Source: Chloroflexota bacterium | GTDB lineage: Bacteria; Chloroflexota; Dehalococcoidia; SM23-28-2; RBG-16-64-32 | Direction of reading: 5' to 3' | Length of the DNA stretch: 21,575 nucleotides | NCBI GenBank assembly: GCA_022561095.1 | Contig: JADFRV010000014.1 | Span: 1-21,575 of the forward strand | Part shown: positions 1 through 6,579 of the stretch, in pieces | Numbering within the stretch: position 1 is the stretch's first letter | How the letters are laid out: each line of letters begins with the position of its first letter | Program-made: the position numbers and the translations under genes | The notes under the pieces: generated by a model | Told to the model about the DNA's origin: nothing | The model's input: the letters and a program-made list of their open reading frames with translations, nothing else | Database searches by the model: none

Positions 1-612
1 GCGCTCCTTCGCCAGTCGCGACGCCTCCTCCACCGCAGCGACCGGGCCGCCGACCACCACCTGTGAGGGTGAGTTATAGTTGCAGAGTTCCACGCCGGAG
101 CCGCGGTAGACCTCGTCCAGCGCCTCGCCGTTGAGGCCGATGATCGCCGCCATAGTCCCGGGCTGCCGCTCGGAGGCCTCTTGCATGAGGCGTCCCCTGG
201 TGGCGACAAGAGAGACCGCGTCCTCAAGGCTGAGGGCGCCGGCGGCGACCAGGGCGGTGAACTCGCCCAGACTGTGGCCGGCCATGAAGGCTGGCTGGCG
301 CCGTAGGGCACCGTTCTCCAGGGCGGCGGCGAGGCAGGCCAACGAGGCGGTCAGAATCGCCGGTTGGGCGTTGGCGGTGTCCCGCAGTTCCTCATCGGGG
401 CCCTCAAAGCAGAGCTTCGTTAGGGGGAAGCGCAGGACTTGATCGGCCCGCTCGAACACCTCTCTTGCCAGCGGAAAGGCATCGAAGAGGTCGCGGCCCG
501 CTCCCACCTGGTGGGAGCCCTGGCCGGGAAACAGGATGGCCAGGCTGGCGTCCCGGGGTGTGGCGCGGAGCCTTTCGGCGAGGTGGGTGGAGAGAGCAGA
601 TGCCTGAGGCAT
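1..612 (-). CDS. fabD: Malonyl-CoA:ACP transacylase FabD, C-terminus cut by window edge
   Basis: FabD transfers malonyl from CoA to acyl carrier protein, which supplies type II fatty-acid synthesis in the cytoplasm. Translating the minus strand from the ATG at 612 gives about 204 residues with no stop before the edge. The family signature ILFPGQGSHQVGAG lies near residue 27, the nucleophile elbow GHSLGEF near residue 113, and QPAILTASLA and NYNSPSQVVVGG are typical FabD segments. Full-length FabD is about 310 aa, so roughly the last third is missing. A G-rich AGGGGC about 7 nt upstream may be the ribosome site. The protein starts about 25 residues before the FPGQGS motif, slightly longer at the N-terminus than usual, so an internal start is possible. 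It lies 10 bp downstream of the small gene at 623-820, probably in one transcript with it and rpmF. Confidence 0.95.
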   Translation of the reverse strand, partial: MPQASALSTHLAERLRATPRDASLAILFPGQGSHQVGAGRDLFDAFPLAREVFERADQVLRFPLTKLCFEGPDEELRDTANAQPAILTASLACLAAALENGALRRQPAFMAGHSLGEFTALVAAGALSLEDAVSLVATRGRLMQEASERQPGTMAAIIGLNGEALDEVYRGSGVELCNYNSPSQVVVGGPVAAVEEASRLAKER

Positions 613-622
613 GCCGGTGCCC

Positions 623-820
623 CTAGGCCTCACGGGCTTCCATCTCCTGCGTCAGCTGTCCCAGGTGGCAGTTGGGGTTGGGGCAGCGTCCAAACTCGTC
701 CAGCCGCTTGCGGCAGAACGTACAGTGGGTGGCGTCCCACCAGACGAAGTAGGTGATTGCGGCGGCGCCTGCCAGGATGAGGCTGAGGGGCAGGAGGATG
801 ATCGCTAGTCTACGTCGCAT
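623..820 (-). CDS. Small single-pass membrane protein with Cys-rich zinc-finger-like tail
   Basis: I do not recognise this 65-aa protein. Residues 3-27 form one strongly hydrophobic segment after a basic MRRR start, so the N-terminus should be inserted in the membrane. The rest holds CTFC followed by CPNPNC, a four-Cys knuckle that could bind zinc, and an acidic, soluble tail. The gene sits between rpmF and fabD on the same strand, 10 bp ahead of fabD, where many bacteria have plsX or fabH instead. Its own extended -10 box lies 32 bp upstream. The start has only a weak AGGA about 13 nt away. The coherent layout (basic start, one membrane helix, paired Cys motifs) argues that it is a real gene. 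Its function is unknown; regulation or assembly of lipid-synthesis enzymes is only a guess from position. Confidence 0.6.
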   Translation of the reverse strand: MRRRLAIILLPLSLILAGAAAITYFVWWDATHCTFCRKRLDEFGRCPNPNCHLGQLTQEMEAREA

Positions 821-851
821 TTCGTATGTAATATCCTGTGCGGCCAGGCGA

Positions 852-860
852 AGTATAGCA
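852..860 (-). promoter_or_regulatory. Extended -10 promoter for small gene and fabD
   Basis: The minus strand reads TGCTATACT here, an extended -10 box, with a predicted start near 845. It is the same nonamer that precedes rnpB in this window. No good -35 is visible (TTCTCT at the right distance). It would give fabD and the small gene a transcript independent of rpmF. Confidence 0.45.
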
Positions 861-892
861 TGAGCTCTCAGCGGGAGAGAAGGGCAGCTCTA

Positions 893-1102
893 CTACTCAC
901 TGCCACCGGCGCGCCGCGCGGCGCGGGCAGTGACGTTCAGCACCTCTCGGCCGCGATAGGTGCCGCAGACTGGGCAGGCCTGGTGGGAGGGCCGCGGTGA
1001 GCGGCACTGTGGGCAGACGACCAGGCTGGGCGTGCGCATGGAGATGTGCGTGCGCCTCCGACCCTGGCGTGATTTAGATGTCTTCTTCTTCGGTAGAGGC
1101 AT
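893..1102 (-). CDS. rpmF: 50S ribosomal protein L32 (bL32)
   Basis: This is the small basic L32 protein of the large ribosomal subunit, 69 aa. It begins MPLPKKKTSKSRQGRRRTH, the typical L32 N-terminus, followed by the zinc-binding pattern CPQC and CPVC (residues 30-47), so it is the four-Cys, zinc-containing form. The ribosome site GGGAG lies 8 nt upstream of the ATG and overlaps the end of the preceding gene; the gap to that stop codon is 3 bp. The DUF177-rpmF pair is conserved in very many bacteria, which supports both calls. Confidence 0.96.
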   Translation of the reverse strand: MPLPKKKTSKSRQGRRRTHISMRTPSLVVCPQCRSPRPSHQACPVCGTYRGREVLNVTARAARRAGGSE

Positions 1103-1105
1103 CGG

Positions 1106-1636
1106 TCAGCTCCCTTCATGATCCTTAGCGTTGAGGGCGGCCAGCGCCTGCCACCGCCCGCCGGTCTGCGGCGGGCAGGAACAGAGGCCCCCGTTCAGGT
1201 TGGTGCCGCAGGTGGAGCAAAGGCCAGCGCAGTCCGGCTGGCAGAGTGGCTTGCTGGGGGAGGAGATGAGGGCGTACTGACGCAGGGATTCACCCAGGTC
1301 AAGCATAAGTCTAGCGTCGATGACGAATCCGTCCTCCGCCTCGGCGGGGGTGATGTGCTTACCAGAGACCGGATCGATTAGGGGGATGAACTCCTCCTTG
1401 AAGTCGATCTCAATCGGCGATTTCGTGGGGGCGAGACAGCGGCTGCACGTGCTCCGGATCTGGGCCGTTGCGCTCACCATTGCGAGAAGGCCGCGATCGG
1501 TTCTCAGCAGATCGGCGTTTCCCCGTAGGTCTGTAAGGGCGGCGTCGTCATCCAGGAAAAGGCTCCGGTGCCGAAGCTCGAGGGTGAACTCCGTGCCGAC
1601 CGGCTGGCGCAGCTCTTGAGATACTCGGAATCGCAT
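1106..1636 (-). CDS. YceD/DUF177 family protein
   Basis: This 176-aa protein belongs to the YceD (DUF177) family, whose members are almost always encoded directly before rpmF. Family features seen are the central STCSRCLAP segment (about residues 62-70), an acidic stretch after it, and the C-terminal Cys-rich motif CQPDCAGLCSTCGTNLN (about residues 132-148), which probably binds a metal. In E. coli and in plants the family has been linked to 23S rRNA accumulation; here that role is inferred from homology and from linkage to L32. It is the first gene of the leftward cluster and ends 3 bp before rpmF. The upstream region 1637-1810 is divergent with the zinc-ribbon gene. The start has only a weak AAGG about 10 nt upstream. 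Confidence 0.9.
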   Translation of the reverse strand: MRFRVSQELRQPVGTEFTLELRHRSLFLDDDAALTDLRGNADLLRTDRGLLAMVSATAQIRSTCSRCLAPTKSPIEIDFKEEFIPLIDPVSGKHITPAEAEDGFVIDARLMLDLGESLRQYALISSPSKPLCQPDCAGLCSTCGTNLNGGLCSCPPQTGGRWQALAALNAKDHEGS

Positions 1637-1719
1637 GGTTTGTAGGCCTTGAAAAAGCTGGGATCGTGTGAGGAGCGAAACTAGTTCAAGATGTTCACGC
1701 CAAACTGGTTATTTTCACC

Positions 1720-1748
1720 TTGTCAATGCCCAGACCTAAGTCTATAAT
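1720..1748 (+). promoter_or_regulatory. Sigma-70-type promoter for the zinc-ribbon/rnhA cluster
   Basis: TTGTCA (1720-1725), a 17-bp spacer and a perfect TATAAT (1743-1748) predict a start near 1755 and a leader of about 55 nt. On the opposite strand the same bases give TTGACA (1726 to 1721), a possible -35 for the DUF177-rpmF transcript, although its matching -10 is poor. The leader could fold through AGGCA/TGCCT and CCTC/GAGG pairs. Confidence 0.65.
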
Positions 1749-1797
1749 CCCGTCGCAGGCATTGTCCACCTCGCTCACCCATCCCGAGAGGCTGCCT

Positions 1798-1827
1798 ATG
1801 TCCGTTCGTAATGACAACCGCAGCTGA
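1798..1827 (+). CDS. Possible 9-codon upstream ORF overlapping the next start
   Basis: An ATG at 1798 opens a short frame, MSVRNDNRS followed by TGA at 1825-1827. A GAGAGG sequence about 7 nt before this ATG is the only Shine-Dalgarno-like site near the start of the zinc-ribbon gene, whose own ATG (1811) lies inside this ORF. Translation of the short frame could bring ribosomes to ATG 1811. This is inference from spacing only. Confidence 0.2.
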   Translation: MSVRNDNRS

Positions 1828-2512
1828 GCTATTCGCCCTCCAGAGGACCGACCTGGCTTTCGATAGCAATGTGGCAAGACTAGCCGAAGTAGAGGCTCAA
1901 CTGGGCGAGACGGAAGAGTTGACAAGCGCCCGCGAGCGGGTGGATCAATGTCGGGAAGAGGTTCGCGAGATACAAGCACGTAAGAAGGAGTTGGACTTTC
2001 AGGCAGAAGAGGCGCGAGGAAAGGCCGCCGAGATCGAGGGCAAGCTGTACGGCGGCACCATGAAAAACCCCAAAGAGCTGGAGGACTTCCAGGCGGATCT
2101 AACCTCTCTTCGGGGCCAGCTTGGGAAACGAGAAGACGCGCTTCTGGAGGCTATGCTTGAACTGGAGGAGGGCGAGGTGGCCCTGAAGGAGGCGGAGAGG
2201 GCGCTGGCGGAGATTGAGACATCTTGGAAGGCCGAGCAGGTTGTTCTTGGGGAGACGCAAGCGACGCTAAAGCAAGAGATCGCGGAGTTGGAAGCGAAGC
2301 GTTTAGACCAGATCGAAGGCATGGATCGCGTGGCCCTCAGCTTGTACGGGATTCTTAGAGAGCGCCGGCAGGGCACCGCTGTCGCCGTAGTGGAGCGCGG
2401 TCTGTGTCAGGGCTGCCGTATAACCCTACCCATGTCGATCCTTCAGCAGGCGCGCGCTGGCGTTGGCCTAGTGCAATGCGTTAGCTGTGAGCGAATCCTG
2501 CTGGTGAACTAG
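1811..2512 (+). CDS. Coiled-coil protein with C4-type zinc ribbon (DUF164/CdsZ/FlgZ-like)
   Basis: The 233-aa product is mostly a long charged alpha-helical coiled coil (about residues 5-180, rich in Glu, Lys, Ala and Leu heptads), with the family signature GGTMKNPKELEDFQADL near residues 80-97. It ends with a C4 zinc ribbon: CQGC near residue 198 and CVSC near residue 225. This is the DUF164 family, which includes Helicobacter HP0958 and chlamydial CdsZ. Members have been reported to bind RNA or act as chaperones; the role here is unknown. The family is often found next to RNase HI genes, and rnhA lies one gene downstream. The ATG is preceded by a clear promoter (1720-1748) but lacks a good ribosome site. 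The stop codon is one base before the start of the next gene, so the two are probably translated together. Confidence 0.88.
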   Translation: MTTAAELFALQRTDLAFDSNVARLAEVEAQLGETEELTSARERVDQCREEVREIQARKKELDFQAEEARGKAAEIEGKLYGGTMKNPKELEDFQADLTSLRGQLGKREDALLEAMLELEEGEVALKEAERALAEIETSWKAEQVVLGETQATLKQEIAELEAKRLDQIEGMDRVALSLYGILRERRQGTAVAVVERGLCQGCRITLPMSILQQARAGVGLVQCVSCERILLVN

Positions 2513-2513
2513 C

Positions 2514-3911
2514 GTGCGAGCTGTAGGCTACTTTCGAGAGAAAGGCGGCGGGGGCCCCTTGGCCGAGCAGAGCAAGGCGTTCTTGGAGTTTTGCCACAGC
2601 AACGGCTACGAGGCGGCTGCTGTGTTTCTCGATGCTTCGCCGACGGTTGAGGAGGTTCCTGGCTTCCGGCAGATGATTGAGTTCCTCTGTAATCAGCGCG
2701 ACCGGGGGTTCATCATGGTGGCCGTGCCCGGCTTGGCCAGCCTGGGGGAGAACCTGACGGAGTCGGCTCGCCGATATTTCCAGCTCTCCAGCCTGGGTGT
2801 GAACGTCGTCACGCTGGACGGCGGCTCCGATGCGGGGGCCGAGTTGCTGAAACAGTGGGCGGTGGCGCGCAAGAACGGACGCTTGGGTGAGAAGGTGCGG
2901 GCGGCGATGCGCAAGAAGGCGGTCAAGGGTGAGGCTCTGGGCCGTCCCCCCTACGGTTACCGCGTAGGCCCCCGGCGGCGACTTCAGGTCATACCGGAAG
3001 AGGGTTCTGTGGTTCGGTATATCTTCAGGCTGTATCTGAAGGATGGCTTGGGGATACGGCGCATCGCTCGGCGCCTGAACGAGGAAGAGCTGCGCACCCG
3101 CCGCGGATTGCAATGGAGCATGGTGACGGTGCGGGATCTCCTCCGCAACCGCGCCTATCTGGGTACCTACAGTCGTTTCGGTGTGAGGGTGCCTGCCAGT
3201 CATCCGCCCTTGATCTCACCCGTTGACTTCCAGCGGGTACAGGAACGGCTCGATGAGCGACGGCCCAAGTCCACAGCCCGTGAGACCTCCCGCTTTCTCC
3301 TGTCCGGTCTTGCTTATTGCGGCTACTGCGGGAACAAGATGATTGGCGTGACTCGCAGACAGCGATGGCAGCGGCGGACCGATGGCGAGATACGAACCGC
3401 CCTCTACCGCTATTACCAGTGCGAATCGCGGACGAACCGTAGCCTGTGTGACTATCACACGCGCCGCGCCGAGGCGCTGGAAGAGGAGGTGCGGGGGGAG
3501 CTTCTGAACGGGCGGGCGGAGATACCAGGGGTGATCGCAGATGATAAGGAGGCTCGCGCTGAGGGGCAGGGGAGGCAGCTTCGCGATAAGATGCGGCGGC
3601 TCGACCGCCGGCTAGAGCAATACCTGGACGCCGCCGCCAGCGGTCGTATCGACAAGGAGAGGCTTCTCTCCCTCGGCCTGGAGGTCGCCAATGAGCAGCT
3701 CGCTGCCGAGGAGGCCCTGGCTGAGCAACAGCGGCAGGCGCAGCGGCAGGCCACGGAGGCGGAGCGGCGGCAGCACAGACGGGAGGCGCTAGCCCGCTAT
3801 CGGGAGCAGTGGGACCGGCTGATGTTCCCTGAGCGATACGACCTGCTGAGGGAGCTTGTGGAGCGGGTGGTGGTGCGCGATGACTGCATTGAGGTCTCCC
3901 TAAGGCCGTAA
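2514..3911 (+). CDS. Serine recombinase homologue with lost active site (domesticated, DNA-binding?)
   Basis: The 465-aa protein has the architecture of a large serine recombinase. It has an N-terminal resolvase fold (residues 2-120), a recombinase DNA-binding domain (about 140-250, containing GRPPYGYR and RRIARRLNEEELRTRRG), a zinc ribbon with C269, C272, C303 and C312, a coiled coil (about 340-425), and a conserved end (RYDLLRELVERVVV). The catalytic centre is gone. The usual YxRxS reads YFREK, so the nucleophile Ser is Lys10; the RPGF Arg is Val48; and the DRLxR motif reads ASLGE (75-79), losing the Asp and both Arg. The frame is intact and base use matches the neighbours. It starts at GTG one base after the previous stop and ends 5 bp before rnhA, which fits an old operon member rather than a recent insertion. 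I infer a non-catalytic DNA-binding role. A different start or a miscalled alignment would not restore the Ser. Confidence 0.9.
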   Translation: MRAVGYFREKGGGGPLAEQSKAFLEFCHSNGYEAAAVFLDASPTVEEVPGFRQMIEFLCNQRDRGFIMVAVPGLASLGENLTESARRYFQLSSLGVNVVTLDGGSDAGAELLKQWAVARKNGRLGEKVRAAMRKKAVKGEALGRPPYGYRVGPRRRLQVIPEEGSVVRYIFRLYLKDGLGIRRIARRLNEEELRTRRGLQWSMVTVRDLLRNRAYLGTYSRFGVRVPASHPPLISPVDFQRVQERLDERRPKSTARETSRFLLSGLAYCGYCGNKMIGVTRRQRWQRRTDGEIRTALYRYYQCESRTNRSLCDYHTRRAEALEEEVRGELLNGRAEIPGVIADDKEARAEGQGRQLRDKMRRLDRRLEQYLDAAASGRIDKERLLSLGLEVANEQLAAEEALAEQQRQAQRQATEAERRQHRREALARYREQWDRLMFPERYDLLRELVERVVVRDDCIEVSLRP

Positions 3912-3916
3912 CTGGT

Positions 3917-4324
3917 GTGGCTGCCGTCAAGTGGATCATCTACAGTGATGGTGCCTCACGAGGGAATCCCGGTCCGGCCTCTATCGGCGCCGTAGTCTAC
4001 GACGGCTCTGGACGTGAGCTCCACACTGTGTCTCGCCGCATCGGCCGGGCGACGAATAATGAGGCGGAGTACCGCTCCGCCATCGCTGGCCTGGAGGCGG
4101 CGCTCGCCCTGGGCGCGCGGGATGTGGAGCTGCGAATGGACTCCGAGTTAGTGGTGCGCCAGATCAACCAGATGTACAAGGTTCGTAACCCTTCCATGAG
4201 GCGGCTTTTCGGGCGCGTCAAGGACCTACAGTGGCGCTTCGCCTCGTTTGAGGTTCGGCACGTGAGGCGGGAGAAGAACCGCCGTGCGGACGGGCTGGCC
4301 AACGAAGCTCTCGACCGCGATTAA
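3917..4324 (+). CDS. rnhA: Ribonuclease HI
   Basis: RNase HI cuts the RNA strand of RNA:DNA hybrids (R-loops, Okazaki primers) in the cytoplasm. The 135-aa protein has the full acidic catalytic set: Asp in YSDGASRGNPGP (residue 10), Glu in NNEAEY (about 48), Asp in RMDSELV (about 74), and Asp in RRADGLANEA (about 126). The length is slightly below the 150-155 aa of E. coli RNase HI. The basic handle region is shortened, as in many RNase HI proteins of Gram-positive-like lineages. GTG at 3917 is the chosen start because it begins just before the first beta strand and only 5 bp after the recombinase-like gene. There is no fused phosphatase domain, unlike the actinobacterial RNase H/CobC fusions that also lie beside DUF164 genes. 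Confidence 0.95.
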   Translation: MAAVKWIIYSDGASRGNPGPASIGAVVYDGSGRELHTVSRRIGRATNNEAEYRSAIAGLEAALALGARDVELRMDSELVVRQINQMYKVRNPSMRRLFGRVKDLQWRFASFEVRHVRREKNRRADGLANEALDRD

Positions 4325-4397
4325 CACACACATAGAGCTGTCGTCTACAAGTGAAAGAGATTGGGATGCCGTGTCGCGTCACGTCGTGGTCCTTCCG

Positions 4398-4425
4398 TTG
4401 GTGAGGCCGGCGTCGGTGCTATACT
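4398..4425 (+). promoter_or_regulatory. Promoter of rnpB
   Basis: TTGGTG (4398-4403), a 16-bp spacer and TATACT (4420-4425) with an upstream TG (extended -10, TGCTATACT). The predicted start falls at about 4432, exactly where the P1 helix of the RNase P RNA begins. Confidence 0.75.
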
Positions 4426-4431
4426 GGGAAT

Positions 4432-4818
4432 GGCCCAGTAGACCGGGTGACCGCCGGTTCCCGCCCTAGGCGGGGACGGGAGGAAGGTCCGAGCTCCACC
4501 GGGCGGCGCGCTGGGTAACGCCCAGGCGGGGTGACCCGACGGAAAGTGGCACAGAAACATACCGCCCTCGTTACTGGGGGTAAGGGTGAAATGGTGGGGT
4601 AAGAGCCCACCGGCTCCGGCGTGAGCCGGAGGCCGGCCAAACCCCGCGCGGAGCAAGGCCAAATAGGAGGGCTTGCTTGCCCTCGGGCAGGCATAAGGGC
4701 GCCCGGCCCGGTGCCCTCGGGTTGGCCGCTTGACCCCGTTGGTAACGGCGGGGCTAGATTGATGGTCACCGGTCGCCTCAGGCGACTACAGGACTCGGCC
4801 TACAGGTCTACTGGGTCT
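4432..4818 (+). ncRNA. rnpB: RNase P RNA (bacterial class A type)
   Basis: This is the catalytic RNA of RNase P, which matures the 5' ends of tRNAs. The ends form helix P1: 4432-4444 pairs with 4805-4817. Conserved regions occur in order: GAGGAAGGTCC followed by GAGCTCC (4480-4497, 5' side of P4), ACAGAAACATACCGCC (4551-4566), GTAAGGGTGAAA (4580-4591), GGTGGGGTAAGAGCCCACC (4593-4611), and the 3' side of P4/P2, ACAGGACTCGGCCTACAG (4788-4805). The pairing of P4 keeps the universal bulged U. Length is about 387 nt. A well-placed promoter and an intrinsic terminator flank it. Exact ends are inferred from the P1 helix. Confidence 0.97.
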
Positions 4819-4830
4819 TTATAGGAAACG

Positions 4831-4855
4831 AAACGGCCGCGAGGCCGTTTTTATC
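4831..4855 (+). terminator. Intrinsic terminator of rnpB
   Basis: AAACGGCC (4831-4838) pairs with GGCCGTTT (4843-4850) around a GCGA tetraloop and is followed by TTTAT. It lies 13 nt after the end of rnpB and only a few bases before murE. Confidence 0.9.
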
Positions 4856-4862
4856 TTTGGCG

Positions 4863-6377
4863 ATGATACTGAAGGATCTGGCTACTCACCTTCCGGGAGC
4901 GGGTCTCGTCGGCTCCGGCGAGGTGGAGTTCAACGCCATCGAGTATGACTCGCGCCGCCTCCGACAGGGGGCATTGTTCGTGGCTGTGCCGGGGTTCACC
5001 GTAGATGGTCACAACTATCTGCAGCAAGCAATCGCGGCCGGCGCGTCGGCTCTCCTAGTGCAGGCGGATCGCCGTCCCAAGTGGGCGGGGCTGGCTATAC
5101 CCTGTCTGGCGGTGCCCGACACGCGCGCGGCGCTTGCTGCGGCAGCGGCCGCCTTCTTCGGCTGGCCGGCTCGACGGCTCACCGTCATAGGTGTCACCGG
5201 CACCGATGGCAAGACGAGCCTTAGCCACCTCATCACCCATGTCCTAGAGTCGGCGGGCGAGCGCGTGGGGCTGATAAGCACTGCGGAGAACCGGGCCGCC
5301 GGGCGTGCGCTGGCCGACAGCGGCCGTTTCACGACTCCGCAGGCGCCGGAGGTGCAGTCCATGCTGGCGGAGATGGTGGAGGCCGGCTGCCGCCGCGCCG
5401 TGTTGGAGGCTACCTCCCACGGGCTGGCGCAGCACAGGCTCGACGGCTGCGAGTTCGACGTGGCAGTAATGACCAACGTGACCAGCGACCACATCGACTT
5501 CCACCGCTCGCAGGAGGAGTATCTGGCGGCGAAGGGCCGTCTGTTCCAAATGCTGGACACGGCTGTTGACAAGGGTATCGTCAAGACGGCCGTGCTGAAT
5601 GTCGACGACTCTGCCCACCATCGCTTTCGGTCGCTGACCCAGGCCCGGGTCGCCACCTATGGGCTTGACGCTCCGGCAGACGTCACCGCGGCTGACCTGC
5701 GGCCGGACGGTTGGGGGACGCGCTTCCGTGTGCGGACGCCCGTCGAAGAGGCGGAGGTCCGCCTGGGACGGCCTGGGACGTTCAACGTGGCGAATGCACT
5801 CGCGGCGGCAGCGACCTGCTTGGCGCTGGCGCTGGAGCTGCCCGCCATCGTGCGTGGCCTGGAGTCCTGGCCGGGAGCGCCGGGCCGGATGGAGCGCCTA
5901 GAAGAAGGGCAGCCGTTCAGCGTCGTCGTTGATTTCGCTCACGCTCCGCTGTCGCTGCGGCGCGTCCTCACGGAGCTGCGCAGCCGCAGCCGCGGCCGCA
6001 TAATCGCCGTCTTCGGTTGCATCGGTGAGCGGGAGGTGGACCGGCGCTACGCGATGGGGCAAGCGGCGGCTGAGCTGGCCGACTACACGTACGTGACGGA
6101 CGACAACCCGTACTCCGAGGACAGGGACGCTATCATCGCCGAGATCGCCCGTGGGCTGCGCGAGGCTGGCAAGAAGGGAGGCCACGACTTCGCTGTGGTG
6201 CCCGACCGGCGCGAGGCGATCGCCCAGGCGCTGGCGATGGCGGTGGATGAGGACGTTGTGCTTCTCGCCGGAAAGGGTCACGAGCGTGAGGTGCACCTGG
6301 CCGGCGGCTCGTATGAGTGTGATGACCGTGAGGTGGCGCGGCGGGTGCTGGCTGAGCTGTTCCCGGCGCGAGGATGA
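4863..6377 (+). CDS. murE: UDP-MurNAc-tripeptide synthetase MurE-type ligase (third amino acid uncertain)
   Basis: MurE adds the third residue (usually meso-diaminopimelate or Lys) to UDP-MurNAc-L-Ala-D-Glu in cytoplasmic peptidoglycan precursor synthesis. The 504-aa protein has YDSRRLRQGALFVA (N-terminal domain), the ATP loop GVTGTDGKTS (Lys about 117), EATSHGL and VTSDHIDFH of the central domain, the carbamylated-Lys segment YLAAKGRLF, and the C-terminal FGCIGERE and AGKGHERE motifs. The specificity motif that is DNPR in diaminopimelate enzymes reads DNPY here (residues 414-417), so the amino acid added cannot be assigned. An alternative start is TTG at 4857. ATG 4863 has no ribosome site and lies 8 bp after the rnpB terminator; a TTATCT at 4851-4856 could be a -10 for a leaderless mRNA. 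Confidence 0.93.
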   Translation: MILKDLATHLPGAGLVGSGEVEFNAIEYDSRRLRQGALFVAVPGFTVDGHNYLQQAIAAGASALLVQADRRPKWAGLAIPCLAVPDTRAALAAAAAAFFGWPARRLTVIGVTGTDGKTSLSHLITHVLESAGERVGLISTAENRAAGRALADSGRFTTPQAPEVQSMLAEMVEAGCRRAVLEATSHGLAQHRLDGCEFDVAVMTNVTSDHIDFHRSQEEYLAAKGRLFQMLDTAVDKGIVKTAVLNVDDSAHHRFRSLTQARVATYGLDAPADVTAADLRPDGWGTRFRVRTPVEEAEVRLGRPGTFNVANALAAAATCLALALELPAIVRGLESWPGAPGRMERLEEGQPFSVVVDFAHAPLSLRRVLTELRSRSRGRIIAVFGCIGEREVDRRYAMGQAAAELADYTYVTDDNPYSEDRDAIIAEIARGLREAGKKGGHDFAVVPDRREAIAQALAMAVDEDVVLLAGKGHEREVHLAGGSYECDDREVARRVLAELFPARG

Positions 6378-6406
6378 GGGCTACCCATATTCTTCAGCCT
6401 TCATTG

Positions 6407-6423
6407 GCGCCCTTGTAGGGCGC
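6407..6423 (+). terminator. Possible hairpin terminator after murE
   Basis: GCGCCC (6407-6412) pairs perfectly with GGGCGC (6418-6423) around a TTGTA loop, 29 bp after the murE stop. The following T run is only two bases, so termination would be weak; the hairpin could instead be a regulatory element of the next transcript. Confidence 0.35.
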
Positions 6424-6442
6424 TTGACGGGTGTGTTAGGAT
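6413..6442 (+). promoter_or_regulatory. Possible extended -10 promoter for the 6449-6612 RNA
   Basis: TAGGAT (6437-6442) is preceded by TGT, giving the TGn extended -10 form seen at other promoters in this window. The -35 candidate TTGTAG (6413-6418, 18-bp spacer) is poor. The predicted start is near 6449. Confidence 0.35.
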
Positions 6443-6468
6443 GCTTTGCAGAAAAGGAGGTGATGTGA

Positions 6469-6540
6469 ATGGGTGATAGATCTAGCGATGGCCGTAGGCC
6501 TGTCCATTCGCACCGTCACCTCTCCGAGGTGCAGGTGTAA
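6469..6540 (+). CDS. Candidate 23-aa leader peptide or microprotein
   Basis: ATG at 6469 opens 23 codons ending in TAA at 6538-6540. The upstream AAGGAGGTGAT (6454-6464) is close to a perfect complement of the 16S rRNA 3' end and is the strongest ribosome site in the window, 4 nt from the ATG. The product is hydrophilic and includes VHSHRHL, three His within five residues. The ORF covers the 5' strand of the long stem, so a translating ribosome would open that stem; slow decoding at the His codons would place the ribosome at the internal hairpin. The downstream terminator then precedes birA. A role as a sensor peptide is inference; it may be a free-standing microprotein. Confidence 0.4.
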   Translation: MGDRSSDGRRPVHSHRHLSEVQV

Positions 6541-6579
6541 TAGCTGAAAGGCGCGTGGACAGGTCTACGTGCCTAGCGC

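Noticed and set aside
2481..3203. 240-aa minus-strand open frame across the zinc-ribbon/recombinase border
   Set aside because: Antisense shadow with no recognisable motif or ribosome site.
2514..3911. Recent prophage or ICE insertion because of the recombinase homologue
   Set aside because: No attachment repeats, phage genes or base-composition change, operon-like spacing on both sides, and no catalytic residues.
3025..3939. 304-aa minus-strand open frame opposite the recombinase-like gene
   Set aside because: It lies antisense to a clear gene and has a low-complexity Pro/Ala/Arg composition, typical of GC-rich shadow frames.
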